From assembly GCF_013415105.1 (NCBI RefSeq), contig NZ_JACCDF010000013.1:62001-126000 (forward strand): a stretch of 64,000 bases of DNA, read 5' to 3'. Each line of letters begins with the position of its first letter. The stretch's first letter is position 1. Origin of the DNA: Vreelandella salicampi (GTDB taxonomy: Bacteria; Pseudomonadota; Gammaproteobacteria; Pseudomonadales; Halomonadaceae). The translations under genes and the position numbers were made by a program. Below are positions 26,086 through 33,723 of this stretch, piece after piece. The notes beneath the pieces are model-generated. The model saw only the letters and a list, made by a program, of their open reading frames with translations, was not told the origin of the DNA and ran no database searches.

Positions 26086-26114
26086 CATGCCCGCTTACCG
26101 GCGCCGCTCGATCG

Positions 26115-26178
26115 GACACTGGCCGCCCTACCTCCTCTTGAGACCTGCAATCCCGCAGGAATGAGAGAGGAGACGATC
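26115..26178 (+). promoter_or_regulatory. GTCA-N7-CCCTAYC leader, copy 6
   Basis: GACA at 26115 (one change), CCCTACC at 26126, hairpin CCTGC-aatccc-GCAGG, then GAATGAGAGAGGAG. Confidence 0.85.
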
Positions 26179-27411
26179 ATGACTAAGACGAGCAAGACCA
26201 CTTGCTGGATTCCCAAGTGTCACCTCCCCGCGCTGCGAGAGAAGGTGGAGAAGCTGGACCGCAAGGCCAAGAAGCTCGGTATGCAGCCCTTCGAGATCAG
26301 CGTCCTGGAGGAAGCGGTGAAACCGTGGACCCACGAGACGGTCGACCTCGAAGATCGCATGTCCTACATCCGTGAGGAGAAGATCCTCGCCGTGAAGGTC
26401 GCCATCACAGGCGAGCCCCCGAAGATCGATGGGTATCGCATGCTGGCGCGGATCGATATGGCAGCGGCGCAAGCCGTTCGGGTCACCCCCCTGGCCTGGG
26501 CTTACAACCGGCTCCCAGAGCCGTATCGCTCAGGTGATGCGACGGGTGACTGCGATCACTGCCACATGCAACGTGAGCGGCGCTACCTCTTCCTCCTGGA
26601 GGAGGTGGAAACCGGCAAGATCCTGGAGGTGGGGAAAACCTGCCTGAAGGATTATGTCGGCCGCCAGGGCGCCGAAGCGATGATGCGGCGAGCCCAGCTG
26701 TTGATGACCGTGATCAATATGGTCGAGGAAATCGATGAGGTTGGGCTCAGCAACGGTCGTCCGCCTGAGCCGGTGGTTGACCTTCGCTGGCTGATGGCAG
26801 CGGCAGTACGCCAGATCCGCCAGCGAGGCTTCGTGTCACGCGCTCGAGCTGAGGAGACAGGTGACCTCGCTACCGCTGAGATAGTGGGGGAGATGGCACG
26901 CTCCGGCCGCATGGTGGGCAAGGGCATGAAGGCCTTTTCCTCGGAGGACGTGGCTCGGGCAGACGCTGTGATCCACTGGGCGCGTAATGTGCTCCCGCAG
27001 AAGGCTGACCTCGGCGAATTCGAGTCGATGATCATTCATCATGCCCGATTCGACATGGTTGGCTTGAAGCGTGGTGTCGGCGTCATGGCCGCAGCGGTGA
27101 CCGCCTTTGACCGCCATGAGGAGCTTGAGGCTGGCGCTGAGTCACTGAAGGCCCTCGGGTACGCCGGGGAGCTTGGTGAGCGCCTGGAGACGAAGGTTGT
27201 GCGGAAGCGGTCCTTTTCGTCGGAAACGCGATGGGGCCTGATGTGGAAGCATATCTTTCGAGATCCCGAAGGCCGCCAGATCATCTGGAAGACTGGCAAG
27301 GCCCTCGAGGAGGATAAGGTCGTGTTGAAGGGGCGTGTGAAGGAACACGGTGAATACCGGGGGATTCCCCAGACCGTGGTGACACGCTGCTCGATTCGTC
27401 CAGCATCATGA
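26179..27411 (+). CDS. uncharacterised plasmid protein with zinc-binding cysteines and OB-like tail
   Basis: The 410-residue protein has a cysteine cluster GDCDHCH near residue 120 and a further Cys in GKTCLKDYVG, suggesting a zinc site, a helical middle, and a C-terminal VVLKGRVKEHGEYRGIPQTV segment that resembles a motif common in phage and plasmid nucleic-acid proteins. Widespread on plasmids but of unknown function. The structured leader defines its start and a strong terminator follows. Confidence 0.65.
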   Translation: MTKTSKTTCWIPKCHLPALREKVEKLDRKAKKLGMQPFEISVLEEAVKPWTHETVDLEDRMSYIREEKILAVKVAITGEPPKIDGYRMLARIDMAAAQAVRVTPLAWAYNRLPEPYRSGDATGDCDHCHMQRERRYLFLLEEVETGKILEVGKTCLKDYVGRQGAEAMMRRAQLLMTVINMVEEIDEVGLSNGRPPEPVVDLRWLMAAAVRQIRQRGFVSRARAEETGDLATAEIVGEMARSGRMVGKGMKAFSSEDVARADAVIHWARNVLPQKADLGEFESMIIHHARFDMVGLKRGVGVMAAAVTAFDRHEELEAGAESLKALGYAGELGERLETKVVRKRSFSSETRWGLMWKHIFRDPEGRQIIWKTGKALEEDKVVLKGRVKEHGEYRGIPQTVVTRCSIRPAS

Positions 27412-27418
27412 TTCACTC

Positions 27419-27451
27419 GCCCCCTGCACGCTAAGCGTCAGGGGGCTTTTT
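27419..27451 (+). terminator. rho-independent terminator
   Basis: GCCCCCTGcacgctaagcgtCAGGGGGC followed by five T. Confidence 0.85.
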
Positions 27452-27486
27452 CCTGCCCGCATACCCTCAACCCGGGCGATCGCCGA

Positions 27487-27500
27487 TTTCGCATGCGAAA
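27487..27500. promoter_or_regulatory. KorB/parS-like palindrome, site 4
   Basis: Perfect TTTCGCATGCGAAA between a terminator and the next leader. Confidence 0.75.
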
Positions 27501-27532
27501 TCCGTTTGCCAGCCTTCCAGCGCCAGCTGAGT

Positions 27533-27595
27533 GGCAGTCCCCGCCCTATCTCCCTCTGAGACCTGCATCACGCAGGAATGTGAGAGGAGAGAGCA
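27533..27595 (+). promoter_or_regulatory. GTCA-N7-CCCTAYC leader, copy 7
   Basis: GGCA at 27533 (one change), CCCTATC at 27544, hairpin CCTGC-atcac-GCAGG, then GAATGTGAGAGGAG. Confidence 0.8.
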
Positions 27596-28060
27596 ATGAA
27601 CATCGAGCTGATCGTGAACCAGGAAGATGCGCTGGCCTTTGGTCGTGAGTTTGGCGGGCTGCCCCAGGACAGCCTCGAGGAGGATCAGGTGGCATTCGCC
27701 ATCGACCCCCAGCAAGGGTCGCGATTCGTCCTCCCTCGCCAAGCGGGACGTAGCTGGCGCCAGCCAACACAGCGCGAGATGGCCAGCCTTGGCACTGATG
27801 CCAACGTGGCCTTTGAGGTGTTCTCGCTGAATGACCTGGAGGGCTTCGCGTTCTCCACCGAGGACGGGACTGTGATCCAGGTGCGCCGGCCTGACCGTGA
27901 GTTGCACCGGGAAAGCACCTTGCAGTCTATCGACAGCGATGAGGACGTGTTCGTGGTGAGCTTCACCAAGCGGTTCTTCCGCCGCATGTTCCTCAACAAC
28001 CTGGCGCAATGGAAATTCCTCCAGCCCAGGGCAAAGATCGCACGTCACCTACAGCGGTGA
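27596..28060 (+). CDS. uncharacterised protein
   Basis: The 154-residue product (MNIELIVNQEDALAFGREFG...) is soluble with a basic C-terminus FFRRMFLNNLAQWKFLQPRA. No family recognised. It stands as a single-gene unit between a structured leader and a terminator, just upstream of ssb. Confidence 0.6.
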   Translation: MNIELIVNQEDALAFGREFGGLPQDSLEEDQVAFAIDPQQGSRFVLPRQAGRSWRQPTQREMASLGTDANVAFEVFSLNDLEGFAFSTEDGTVIQVRRPDRELHRESTLQSIDSDEDVFVVSFTKRFFRRMFLNNLAQWKFLQPRAKIARHLQR

Positions 28061-28068
28061 TGTTTCCC

Positions 28069-28099
28069 GCCCCCTAACTCTTCGAGCTAGGGGGCTTTT
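28069..28099 (+). terminator. rho-independent terminator
   Basis: GCCCCCTA...TAGGGGGC stem followed by four T, 8 bp after the gene. Confidence 0.85.
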
Positions 28100-28140
28100 C
28101 TCGGCCTATCGAAAAAAATCACCAGGAGGCGGCCATTAGT

Positions 28141-28207
28141 GTCAGTGGTGCCCCTATCCCCTACCGAGACCCATTCGGTGGGAATGTTGAGAGAGAGGAG
28201 ATTGAAC
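28141..28207 (+). promoter_or_regulatory. GTCA-N7-CCCTAYC leader, copy 8 (ssb)
   Basis: GTCA at 28141, CCCTATC at 28152, hairpin CCCA-ttc(g)-TGGG of different sequence from the majority, then GAATGTTGAGAGAGAGGAG. The changed stem keeps pairing. Confidence 0.8.
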
Positions 28208-28552
28208 ATGTGGGGCAAGACTATCCAGATCGGTCACATCGGTGAGCCTGAAGCACGCACCAACGACAAGGGAAACACCTACGTTCGGTTCGGCATCAAC
28301 ATGGCCAAGAAGTCGACTGATGAAGCCATGTGGCTCAACTGCATCATCGGTGGTCGCTTCGCTGAAGTGATGAAAGACCGCCTGATGCGAGGCCAACTGG
28401 TCTTTGTGGAAGGCGCCTTGTCTTTCCGCAAGGCACAAAATGGCACGGTGTACACCAACCTGATGGTCGACACATGCCGCATCCTGCGTGACCCGCGCTC
28501 TGCCAATGGCGGTGCAGGTGACGAGGAAGAAGACGGGGAGATCCCCTTCTAA
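28208..28552 (+). CDS. ssb: plasmid single-stranded DNA-binding protein
   Basis: The 114-residue protein has an OB-fold (TYVRFGINMAKKSTDEAMWLNCIIGG, GQLVFVEGALSFRK) and the hallmark acidic C-terminal tip, here EDGEIPF, used by SSB to recruit partners. It is shorter than chromosomal SSB (about 170) because the linker is short. Plasmid SSBs commonly coat the entering strand during conjugation. It carries the shared leader, which groups it with ArdC and other establishment genes. Confidence 0.88.
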   Translation: MWGKTIQIGHIGEPEARTNDKGNTYVRFGINMAKKSTDEAMWLNCIIGGRFAEVMKDRLMRGQLVFVEGALSFRKAQNGTVYTNLMVDTCRILRDPRSANGGAGDEEEDGEIPF

Positions 28553-28565
28553 ATCATTCATTTAT

Positions 28566-28593
28566 AGCCCCTGGGTAACTCCTGGGGCTTTTT
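28566..28593 (+). terminator. rho-independent terminator
   Basis: AGCCCC-tgggtaactcct-GGGGCT followed by T tract, 13 bp after ssb. Confidence 0.8.
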
Positions 28594-28617
28594 CATGCGT
28601 AGACGACAGGGGCAGCC

Positions 28618-29187
28618 ATGAGCGACACCGAACCGAATTCACAGAAGCCCAGAGAACAATCTCCCTTGGCAAGGGTGCTCCCCGTGGTGGGCGGGGCGCT
28701 GGGCATTGCCGCCTTCGCCTTGACCGTCATCCCGGTCCAGCTTCCCTGGGCATCGTCCGACGCAGAGACACCGCAGATCGTCACCTTCGACACCGCGAAA
28801 TACGTGAATGCCCGCCGTGCCGCAGCCAGCAGCCTGCTGGGCGAGGACGGTGAGACACGAGACGCCGCGATCTCCACCCTATCCCGCATCGACAGTGGCG
28901 TGCGCCCCGCGATTGAAGAGGTGGCGGATGGCGCCGTGGTGATCGTGCGCCAGGCAGCCGTGCTCGATGGGTCACTCCCGGACATTACCGACACGGTGCT
29001 CAGTGACCTCGGCCTTCCGACAGACGCGCCAACGATTGAGACCAGCTTGGATCGCCATGGTGACACCTCTTACAGCTCCTCGGACCTTTATGAAGAGGCC
29101 CGTGAGCTTGTTCGCCGAGCCAACCAAGAGGCCCGTGAACAGGCCGCCTCCCGCAGCGAGGCGGACATTGAAGAGCTGCTGCCTTGA
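28618..29187 (+). CDS. TrbI-like F-type transfer protein
   Basis: The 189-residue protein has one N-terminal membrane segment (VVGGALGIAAFALTVIPV) then IVTFDTAKYVNARRAAA and ADGAVVIVRQAAVLDGSLPDIT, the pattern of F-type TrbI, an inner-membrane protein influencing pilus retraction. It lies far from the main tra operon, followed by a DsbC-like gene, so part of the transfer set has been relocated or the second tra block starts here. Confidence 0.65.
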   Translation: MSDTEPNSQKPREQSPLARVLPVVGGALGIAAFALTVIPVQLPWASSDAETPQIVTFDTAKYVNARRAAASSLLGEDGETRDAAISTLSRIDSGVRPAIEEVADGAVVIVRQAAVLDGSLPDITDTVLSDLGLPTDAPTIETSLDRHGDTSYSSSDLYEEARELVRRANQEAREQAASRSEADIEELLP

Positions 29188-29282
29188 TGCAGCAGATAGG
29201 AAAAACCCGATGTGGCCATGCCCTGCATGGCGAGAGACACGCCAGTTCTGCTGGCGCAAACCTAAGCTCAAGGAGCACACCC

Positions 29283-30104
29283 ATGAAGCACCTCACCCTG
29301 ATCGCCTCAGCTGTCACCATCGCCTCTGCCCTGATGACCGGCAGTGCCTTCGCCGAAGACTCGAAAGCTGAGGGAGCCAAGGAGCTGCCCAAGGCAGTAG
29401 CGGACCTGGGCATTCCGGGCGCCAAGGTGGACAAGACGTTCGACACTGGCCTGGAAGGGATCAATGGCTGGGTTATCAGCGTCGAGAATGACACCAACGT
29501 GATCTACACCACCGAGGACGGCAAGCATGCGTTCGTCGGCATGATCCTCGGTGAGGGCGGTGAGAACCTGACCCAGGCGCACATGGAAGAGCACATGGAG
29601 AACAGCCCCCTAGCAAACATGCCGGGTCGAGCTGGCGCCAGCCAGGCCGACAACGGCTATTCCGACGACGAAGAAGCCAAGGCGCTGGAGCTGATCCAGG
29701 ATGCCCCGTTCTACGTCGAAGAGGGCTCTGGCGAGCGCGTGCTGTACGTCATCTATGATACCCAGTGCCCCTACTGCCAGCGCATGTATGAGGCCTCTCG
29801 TGATGTCCTCGAGGACGTGACCATTCGCTGGGTGCCGGTGGGCTTCCTGGGAGAGCAGTCGCTGCACGAAGCGGCACAGATCGTGGATGCTGAGAACCCG
29901 GCAGAGGCCATGGCCACCATCAAGCAGGGCGGCTCAATCTCCGGGGCCTCTAGCACCGAGGCGATGGACATCGTGAGCCAGAACAGCCAGCTGACTCAGC
30001 AGGCGGGCATCGGCGCCACGCCGACCACTATCTACGAGGACGCGAACGGCGAAGCACAGATCCGCCGCGGCGCCCTGCGTGCTGCCGAGATTCGCAACCT
30101 GTAA
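29283..30104 (+). CDS. DsbC-like periplasmic disulfide isomerase
   Basis: The 273-residue protein has a signal peptide (LTLIASAVTIASALMTGSAFA), an N-terminal DsbC-like dimerisation region and a thioredoxin fold with LYVIYDTQCPYCQRMYEA, where CPYC is the active CXXC; GIGATPTTIYE holds the cis-Pro. Such enzymes fold cysteine-rich transfer proteins such as TraN and TraU. AAGGAG precedes the ATG at 29283; an in-frame ATG at 29184 is unlikely because it lies before the signal peptide. Confidence 0.85.
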   Translation: MKHLTLIASAVTIASALMTGSAFAEDSKAEGAKELPKAVADLGIPGAKVDKTFDTGLEGINGWVISVENDTNVIYTTEDGKHAFVGMILGEGGENLTQAHMEEHMENSPLANMPGRAGASQADNGYSDDEEAKALELIQDAPFYVEEGSGERVLYVIYDTQCPYCQRMYEASRDVLEDVTIRWVPVGFLGEQSLHEAAQIVDAENPAEAMATIKQGGSISGASSTEAMDIVSQNSQLTQQAGIGATPTTIYEDANGEAQIRRGALRAAEIRNL

Positions 30105-30125
30105 CCTCTTCCATGACCGACCAAG

Positions 30126-30157
30126 GCGCCCAGGCTCCTCCCGAGGAGCCCGGGCGC
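30126..30157 (+). terminator. GC-rich hairpin, possible terminator or attenuator
   Basis: A long stem (GCGCCCAGGCTCC pairing with GGAGCCCGGGCGC, one mismatch allowed) lies between the DsbC-like gene and the next start. It lacks a T tract, so it may attenuate or stabilise mRNA. Confidence 0.5.
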
Positions 30158-30174
30158 TGTGCTAGAGGGCGTCT

Positions 30175-30555
30175 ATGTCACACTATGAACCGCCACGCAT
30201 CAGTGTTGCTCGACGTGCCCTGGAGGGCATGTTCCCGCAGCTTGCCGTCAACCGCATCTTCCCGCGCCAGCCTCGCAAGGTTGGCCATGGGAATCGCGAG
30301 AGGACCATCTATCCCCGCCGCTGGCTGCATCATCCTCTCACCCCGGAGCAGGCCCGCTGGGTAGCGGAGCGCTCTGCTGATTACTGGTTCCGCTGGTTCA
30401 TTGCATTCGGCGGGTCAATGTTCCTCTCGGTGAAGCTGGGACCACCCTACGGGGCGTTTCTCCACCTGGGCTTTACCATCGTTGCTGGCTGGACGCTGAT
30501 TGGCGTAGCTGTCGCAGTCGGCAGGAACCGGAAAAACCCGAGGATTGACGCATGA
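30175..30555 (+). CDS. uncharacterised two-pass membrane protein
   Basis: The 126-residue product has a basic cytoplasmic N-terminus and two hydrophobic segments (WFIAFGGSMFLSVKLG and FLHLGFTIVAGWTLIGVAVAV) with a short loop. AGAGGG precedes the ATG. It overlaps the next gene by 4 bp, forming a three-gene operon with 30552 and 31001. Function unknown; the DsbC/TrbI neighbourhood suggests a transfer-related role. Confidence 0.6.
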   Translation: MSHYEPPRISVARRALEGMFPQLAVNRIFPRQPRKVGHGNRERTIYPRRWLHHPLTPEQARWVAERSADYWFRWFIAFGGSMFLSVKLGPPYGAFLHLGFTIVAGWTLIGVAVAVGRNRKNPRIDA

Positions 30556-31004
30556 CACAAGGCAAGGAGCCCTGGCTGGCAGGGCTGGGCCGGTGGCTCA
30601 CCGGCCGGAAGGCGCCAGCTGACGAACAGGCAACAGTCGACCCTGGGGATCGCGCCATCACGGCAGCCACTCGCAGCCTGGCGCTGGACATGCTGAACGA
30701 GGCCCCCTCCCATGAGCGCTTCGCCCCCAAGGAGGTCGTCGTCTGGAAGTGGGGGATGAAGAACAAGGCCGTGCCCTTGGCTGGGCAGACAGCGTTGGTG
30801 ATGAAGGTCCGAGAAGAGGCGCTGGTCGATGACACCCAGCAGCCGTCATCGACCTACTACATGGAGCCCCTGGATGTCCTTATCGGCGTCTACACCCATG
30901 AGGGCATCTTCCGGGAGCTATGGATCGACGGCCGCAGGCTGTGCCATCGCACCGATCGGCGGGCGAAAGCCACCGGCTATGGCACCCCAGGGGAGGCCTC
31001 ATGA
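30552..31004 (+). CDS. uncharacterised protein
   Basis: The 150-residue soluble protein contains KEVVVWKWGMKNKAVPLAGQ and YYMEPLDVLIGVYTHEGIFR. No family is recognised. It overlaps both neighbours by 4 bp, indicating translational coupling. Confidence 0.6.
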   Translation: MTQGKEPWLAGLGRWLTGRKAPADEQATVDPGDRAITAATRSLALDMLNEAPSHERFAPKEVVVWKWGMKNKAVPLAGQTALVMKVREEALVDDTQQPSSTYYMEPLDVLIGVYTHEGIFRELWIDGRRLCHRTDRRAKATGYGTPGEAS

Positions 31005-31375
31005 GGGACGAAGCCAGTATCAAGGTCTCCGACACCCCACCGCAGTTCGATGAAATGATGAGCAGACTCGCCCGCCAGCAGTTGGGTCTCGATGCCCGGT
31101 ACACGGTGTATGCCGTGGCCACCGACCAAATCGATGAAATCGAGCTGGACCTGATCGATAGCTCTGAAGACCCCCACCTTCAGAGCTTCACAGTCCACCT
31201 CCCAGCTGGCTTGGCCAGGGTCAGCCTTGCGCCCTATGAGGATGGCGTCTGGCACCTCAAGGAGGCCGTCCATGGCGTTGTGAACCTAGGCCACGACGCT
31301 CGTGAGGCGCTTGCTGCGGGTAGTTCAAAGCCCCGCCCCCGGATCGCTCTACCTCCCCGTGGGGGCCGGCACTAG
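31001..31375 (+). CDS. uncharacterised protein
   Basis: The 124-residue product (MRDEASIKVSDTPPQFDEMM...) is acidic with a basic, Pro-rich C-terminus. It is the last gene of the operon from 30175. No function can be given. Confidence 0.55.
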   Translation: MRDEASIKVSDTPPQFDEMMSRLARQQLGLDARYTVYAVATDQIDEIELDLIDSSEDPHLQSFTVHLPAGLARVSLAPYEDGVWHLKEAVHGVVNLGHDAREALAAGSSKPRPRIALPPRGGRH

Positions 31376-31425
31376 ACGCTAGATCCTTCGCAATCCTATA
31401 AATTGTCGTCTGGTATTGTTACAAT

Positions 31426-31680
31426 ATGGCGCATGCAGATACTCGCCTTGAACAGCTCCGAGAGCTTCCTCTCACGAATGAAGACAAGCGCTACATCACG
31501 CACTGCCTCAATGAAGGCAGGGTGGAAGATGCTGAGCCGGTTCTGGCGGCGTATGCGTCATGTTGGGCCACCGCAGCTGACGGAGCCCCAGATCGAATGC
31601 GGGATAATGCCGGCCGGCGAGCAGCCAACACCTTCCTCCGGGAGGCGCTGGGCGTCGATGGGCCGGCGTCCCTCCGGTAA
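31426..31680 (+). CDS. small uncharacterised protein
   Basis: The 84-residue helical protein (LEQLRELPLTNEDKRYITHC...) has three Ala-rich helices. No strong ribosome site precedes the ATG, so the start is uncertain; TACAAT just before the ATG could be a -10 box giving a leaderless transcript. Family unknown. Confidence 0.45.
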   Translation: MAHADTRLEQLRELPLTNEDKRYITHCLNEGRVEDAEPVLAAYASCWATAADGAPDRMRDNAGRRAANTFLREALGVDGPASLR

Positions 31681-31811
31681 GCAGCAGCGCCAGCTGCCGG
31701 CATAGCTGGTGGGGAGGAGGAGTTATACCGTTATCTATAGCGTGCCTAACTCTAGGACTACCCGACACCTGCGCCCCTATCCATAGTCACCACACTGCGA
31801 TAGGGGGTTAC

Positions 31812-32747
31812 ATGTTCGACAATGCTTTGATCTACCGAGCCCACAGCCATTTCCCTGGCGCCGACCAGCTGGCACAGCTGTGCCAGAAGCAGCTGTTCCG
31901 AGCCTGCGCCGCGACCGAGGCCAAAAGGGTAGGGTGGTCGACCGTCTGTGGTGACCAGATGGTGCATCCGGTGAACTCGCAATTCCTGGTTCTGCGCTTC
32001 AGCCGGCAAGAGCGGCTACTTCCTGCCGCTGCGGTCAAAGAAGAGGTTGAGGAGCGTGCTGCGGCACGCGAGAAGGCGTCTGGATCTCCGTTGCGGCGAG
32101 CTGAGAAGCAGATCCTGAAGGAGGAGGTCTACGAGGAGCTGCTGCCCAGAGCGCTGAAGCGCACGGGTCACTTCCTCGTGGCCATCGACACCCAGCGAGG
32201 CTGGATTCTGGTGGATGCCGCCAGTCGCAAGAAAGCTGAGGAAGCGCTGGACTTGCTCCGGCTGACCACCGGCTCCTTGAAGGTCACACCTCTCGCCACT
32301 CGCGATCGCGCTACTGACCTGATGACACGCTGGCTGGCCAACCCGGCTGAGCGTGCGGAAGGCTGGGAGCTGGGCGAGGCATGCCAGCTTGAGTCCCCAT
32401 CCGGGGATGAGGGCGTGATCAAAGCCACCGAGGTCGACCTCGAGAGCGACGAGATCCAGCAACACCTCGAGGGCGGCCGAATCTGCTCAGCTCTTGCAGT
32501 GGCCAGAACCGACCAGCTGGCGCTGGTTCTCCAGGACGACCTGGCGCTCAAGAAAGTCAAATTCGATGACGCGCTGATCGAGGGTGCCGACCCCTCCGAT
32601 GACGATGCCTCGGCCTTCGACACCGAAGCCCATTTGCACATCCCAGCCCTCGCGGCCGTCATCGAGGAGCTGATCGGCTTACTCGGTGGCGAGGTCAGTC
32701 CGGTCATCGAGGAGGAGGCGTCCACCGAGGAACAAGAGGCAGCTTAG
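31812..32747 (+). CDS. rdgC: RdgC-like recombination-associated nucleoid protein
   Basis: The 311-residue protein is close to the usual RdgC length of about 300 and carries typical motifs: LAQLCQKQLFRACAATEAKRVGW near the start, KEEVYEELLPRALKR, and GWILVDAASRKKAEEALDLL. RdgC forms a ring around DNA and limits RecA action. Plasmid copies may protect the plasmid from recombination. The C-terminus is extended by an acidic tail. Confidence 0.82.
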   Translation: MFDNALIYRAHSHFPGADQLAQLCQKQLFRACAATEAKRVGWSTVCGDQMVHPVNSQFLVLRFSRQERLLPAAAVKEEVEERAAAREKASGSPLRRAEKQILKEEVYEELLPRALKRTGHFLVAIDTQRGWILVDAASRKKAEEALDLLRLTTGSLKVTPLATRDRATDLMTRWLANPAERAEGWELGEACQLESPSGDEGVIKATEVDLESDEIQQHLEGGRICSALAVARTDQLALVLQDDLALKKVKFDDALIEGADPSDDDASAFDTEAHLHIPALAAVIEELIGLLGGEVSPVIEEEASTEEQEAA

Positions 32748-32793
32748 GCCTCGGCATAACCCTCTATGGCCTGGCGCCCGCTAGGCCTTTTTT
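32746..32793 (+). terminator. possible terminator after rdgC
   Basis: AGGCC at the rdgC stop and GGCCT followed by six T can pair across a 33-nt loop that holds further pairing potential. Confidence 0.45.
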
Positions 32794-32821
32794 ATGCTCT
32801 ACCTGTCCCGCCTTATGATCC

Positions 32822-32850
32822 TTGTCGGCTCACTTTATGTCGACTATTAT
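32822..32850 (+). promoter_or_regulatory. sigma70-type promoter of the parA-korB operon
   Basis: TTGTCG at 32822, exactly 17 bp, then TATTAT at 32845. The palindrome at 32852 begins one base after the -10 box, so it covers the start of transcription. Confidence 0.75.
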
Positions 32851-32851
32851 G

Positions 32852-32865
32852 TTTCGCATGCGAAA
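32852..32865. promoter_or_regulatory. KorB/parS-like palindrome, site 5 (parA operator)
   Basis: Perfect TTTCGCATGCGAAA overlapping the expected +1 of the parA promoter. This placement is that of a repressor operator and best links the motif to the ParA/KorB operon products. Confidence 0.8.
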
Positions 32866-32948
32866 TTGGCCTGGCCAGGCCCTGCATCCTGAGCCGGGCA
32901 AGGACCAACCATCCTGCCTCCTCTGGAGGCCGGGCAACCGGGGACACC

Positions 32949-33722
32949 ATGACCAAGATCATCAGCTTCGCCAATCAGAAAGGCGGGGTCGGCAAGTCGA
33001 CCATCTGCCTCCAGACTGTCTTCCACCTACAGGAGGCAGGGTTTCGGGTGCTCGCTATCGACCTGGACCCTCAGGGCAACACCTCCAGCCGCCTGAGTCA
33101 GCAGGAAGGCGAGTACACGGGAACCCCCTCCGCGTTCCTGTTCCGGGAAGACTACACCGACATCCGCCCGATGCGGTGCGCCCGTGGGATGGACCTGATC
33201 TGGACCGAGAAGAACGACCCTGAGCTGTCGGAAATCGAGTCCATGCCGCTCAACTGCGTGCTCAACCCGATCAACAACCTGAAGGCCAGCGGAATCCTCG
33301 AGCACTACGATTATGTAGCGGTCGACTGCCCGCCCAGCCTTGGCCGGAAGCTCGTCGCCGCTCTCACCATGTCCACCCATGTCATCTGCCCGGTCCAAGT
33401 GAGTGGCTTCGCCCTGGATGGCGTCGAAGGCCTGCTCAACACCATCATCAACGTCCAGGAGGAGCTGAACCCCGACCTGGAGAACACCGGCATGGTGATC
33501 AACAATCTGAACCGCAACTTCCCCTCTCACCTGCGGGCATGCGAGCAGCTGCGCGAAGCAGTCCCCGATCTGGTCTACACCGCGGAGATCGGCCTGCGCG
33601 GGAAACTGGACGAGGCCAACAACCTCGGCGTCCCCGTGTGGAGCATCAAGACGACCTCAGCGCGTGACGCGGCGAAGGACATTCGGGCGGTCATCAACGA
33701 ACTCATGGAAAAGGTGGGCTGA
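32949..33722 (+). CDS. parA: ParA/IncC-family partition ATPase
   Basis: The 257-residue protein has the deviant Walker A motif QKGGVGKSTICLQ near residue 10, DLDPQGN, and VAVDCPPSLG. No N-terminal HTH is present, so this is the short, IncC/Soj-like type whose operon is repressed by ParB/KorB. The ATG at 32949 is preceded by a CCGGGCAACCGGGG stem resembling some leader hairpins, but without the GTCA box. korB follows after 1 bp. Confidence 0.92.
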   Translation: MTKIISFANQKGGVGKSTICLQTVFHLQEAGFRVLAIDLDPQGNTSSRLSQQEGEYTGTPSAFLFREDYTDIRPMRCARGMDLIWTEKNDPELSEIESMPLNCVLNPINNLKASGILEHYDYVAVDCPPSLGRKLVAALTMSTHVICPVQVSGFALDGVEGLLNTIINVQEELNPDLENTGMVINNLNRNFPSHLRACEQLREAVPDLVYTAEIGLRGKLDEANNLGVPVWSIKTTSARDAAKDIRAVINELMEKVG

Positions 33723-33723
33723 C

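Noticed and set aside
28173..28193. Iteron-like TTCGGTGGGAATGTTG in the ssb leader
   Set aside because: It is the meeting of the leader's hairpin strand with the conserved GAATG that follows all leader hairpins. It lacks the GCACCG half, so coincidence is likely.
32916..32948. A further leader copy before parA
   Set aside because: It shares a CCGGGCAACCGGG-like stem with the primase leader but lacks GTCA-N7-CCCTAYC and the GAGAGGAG ribosome site, so it was not counted.
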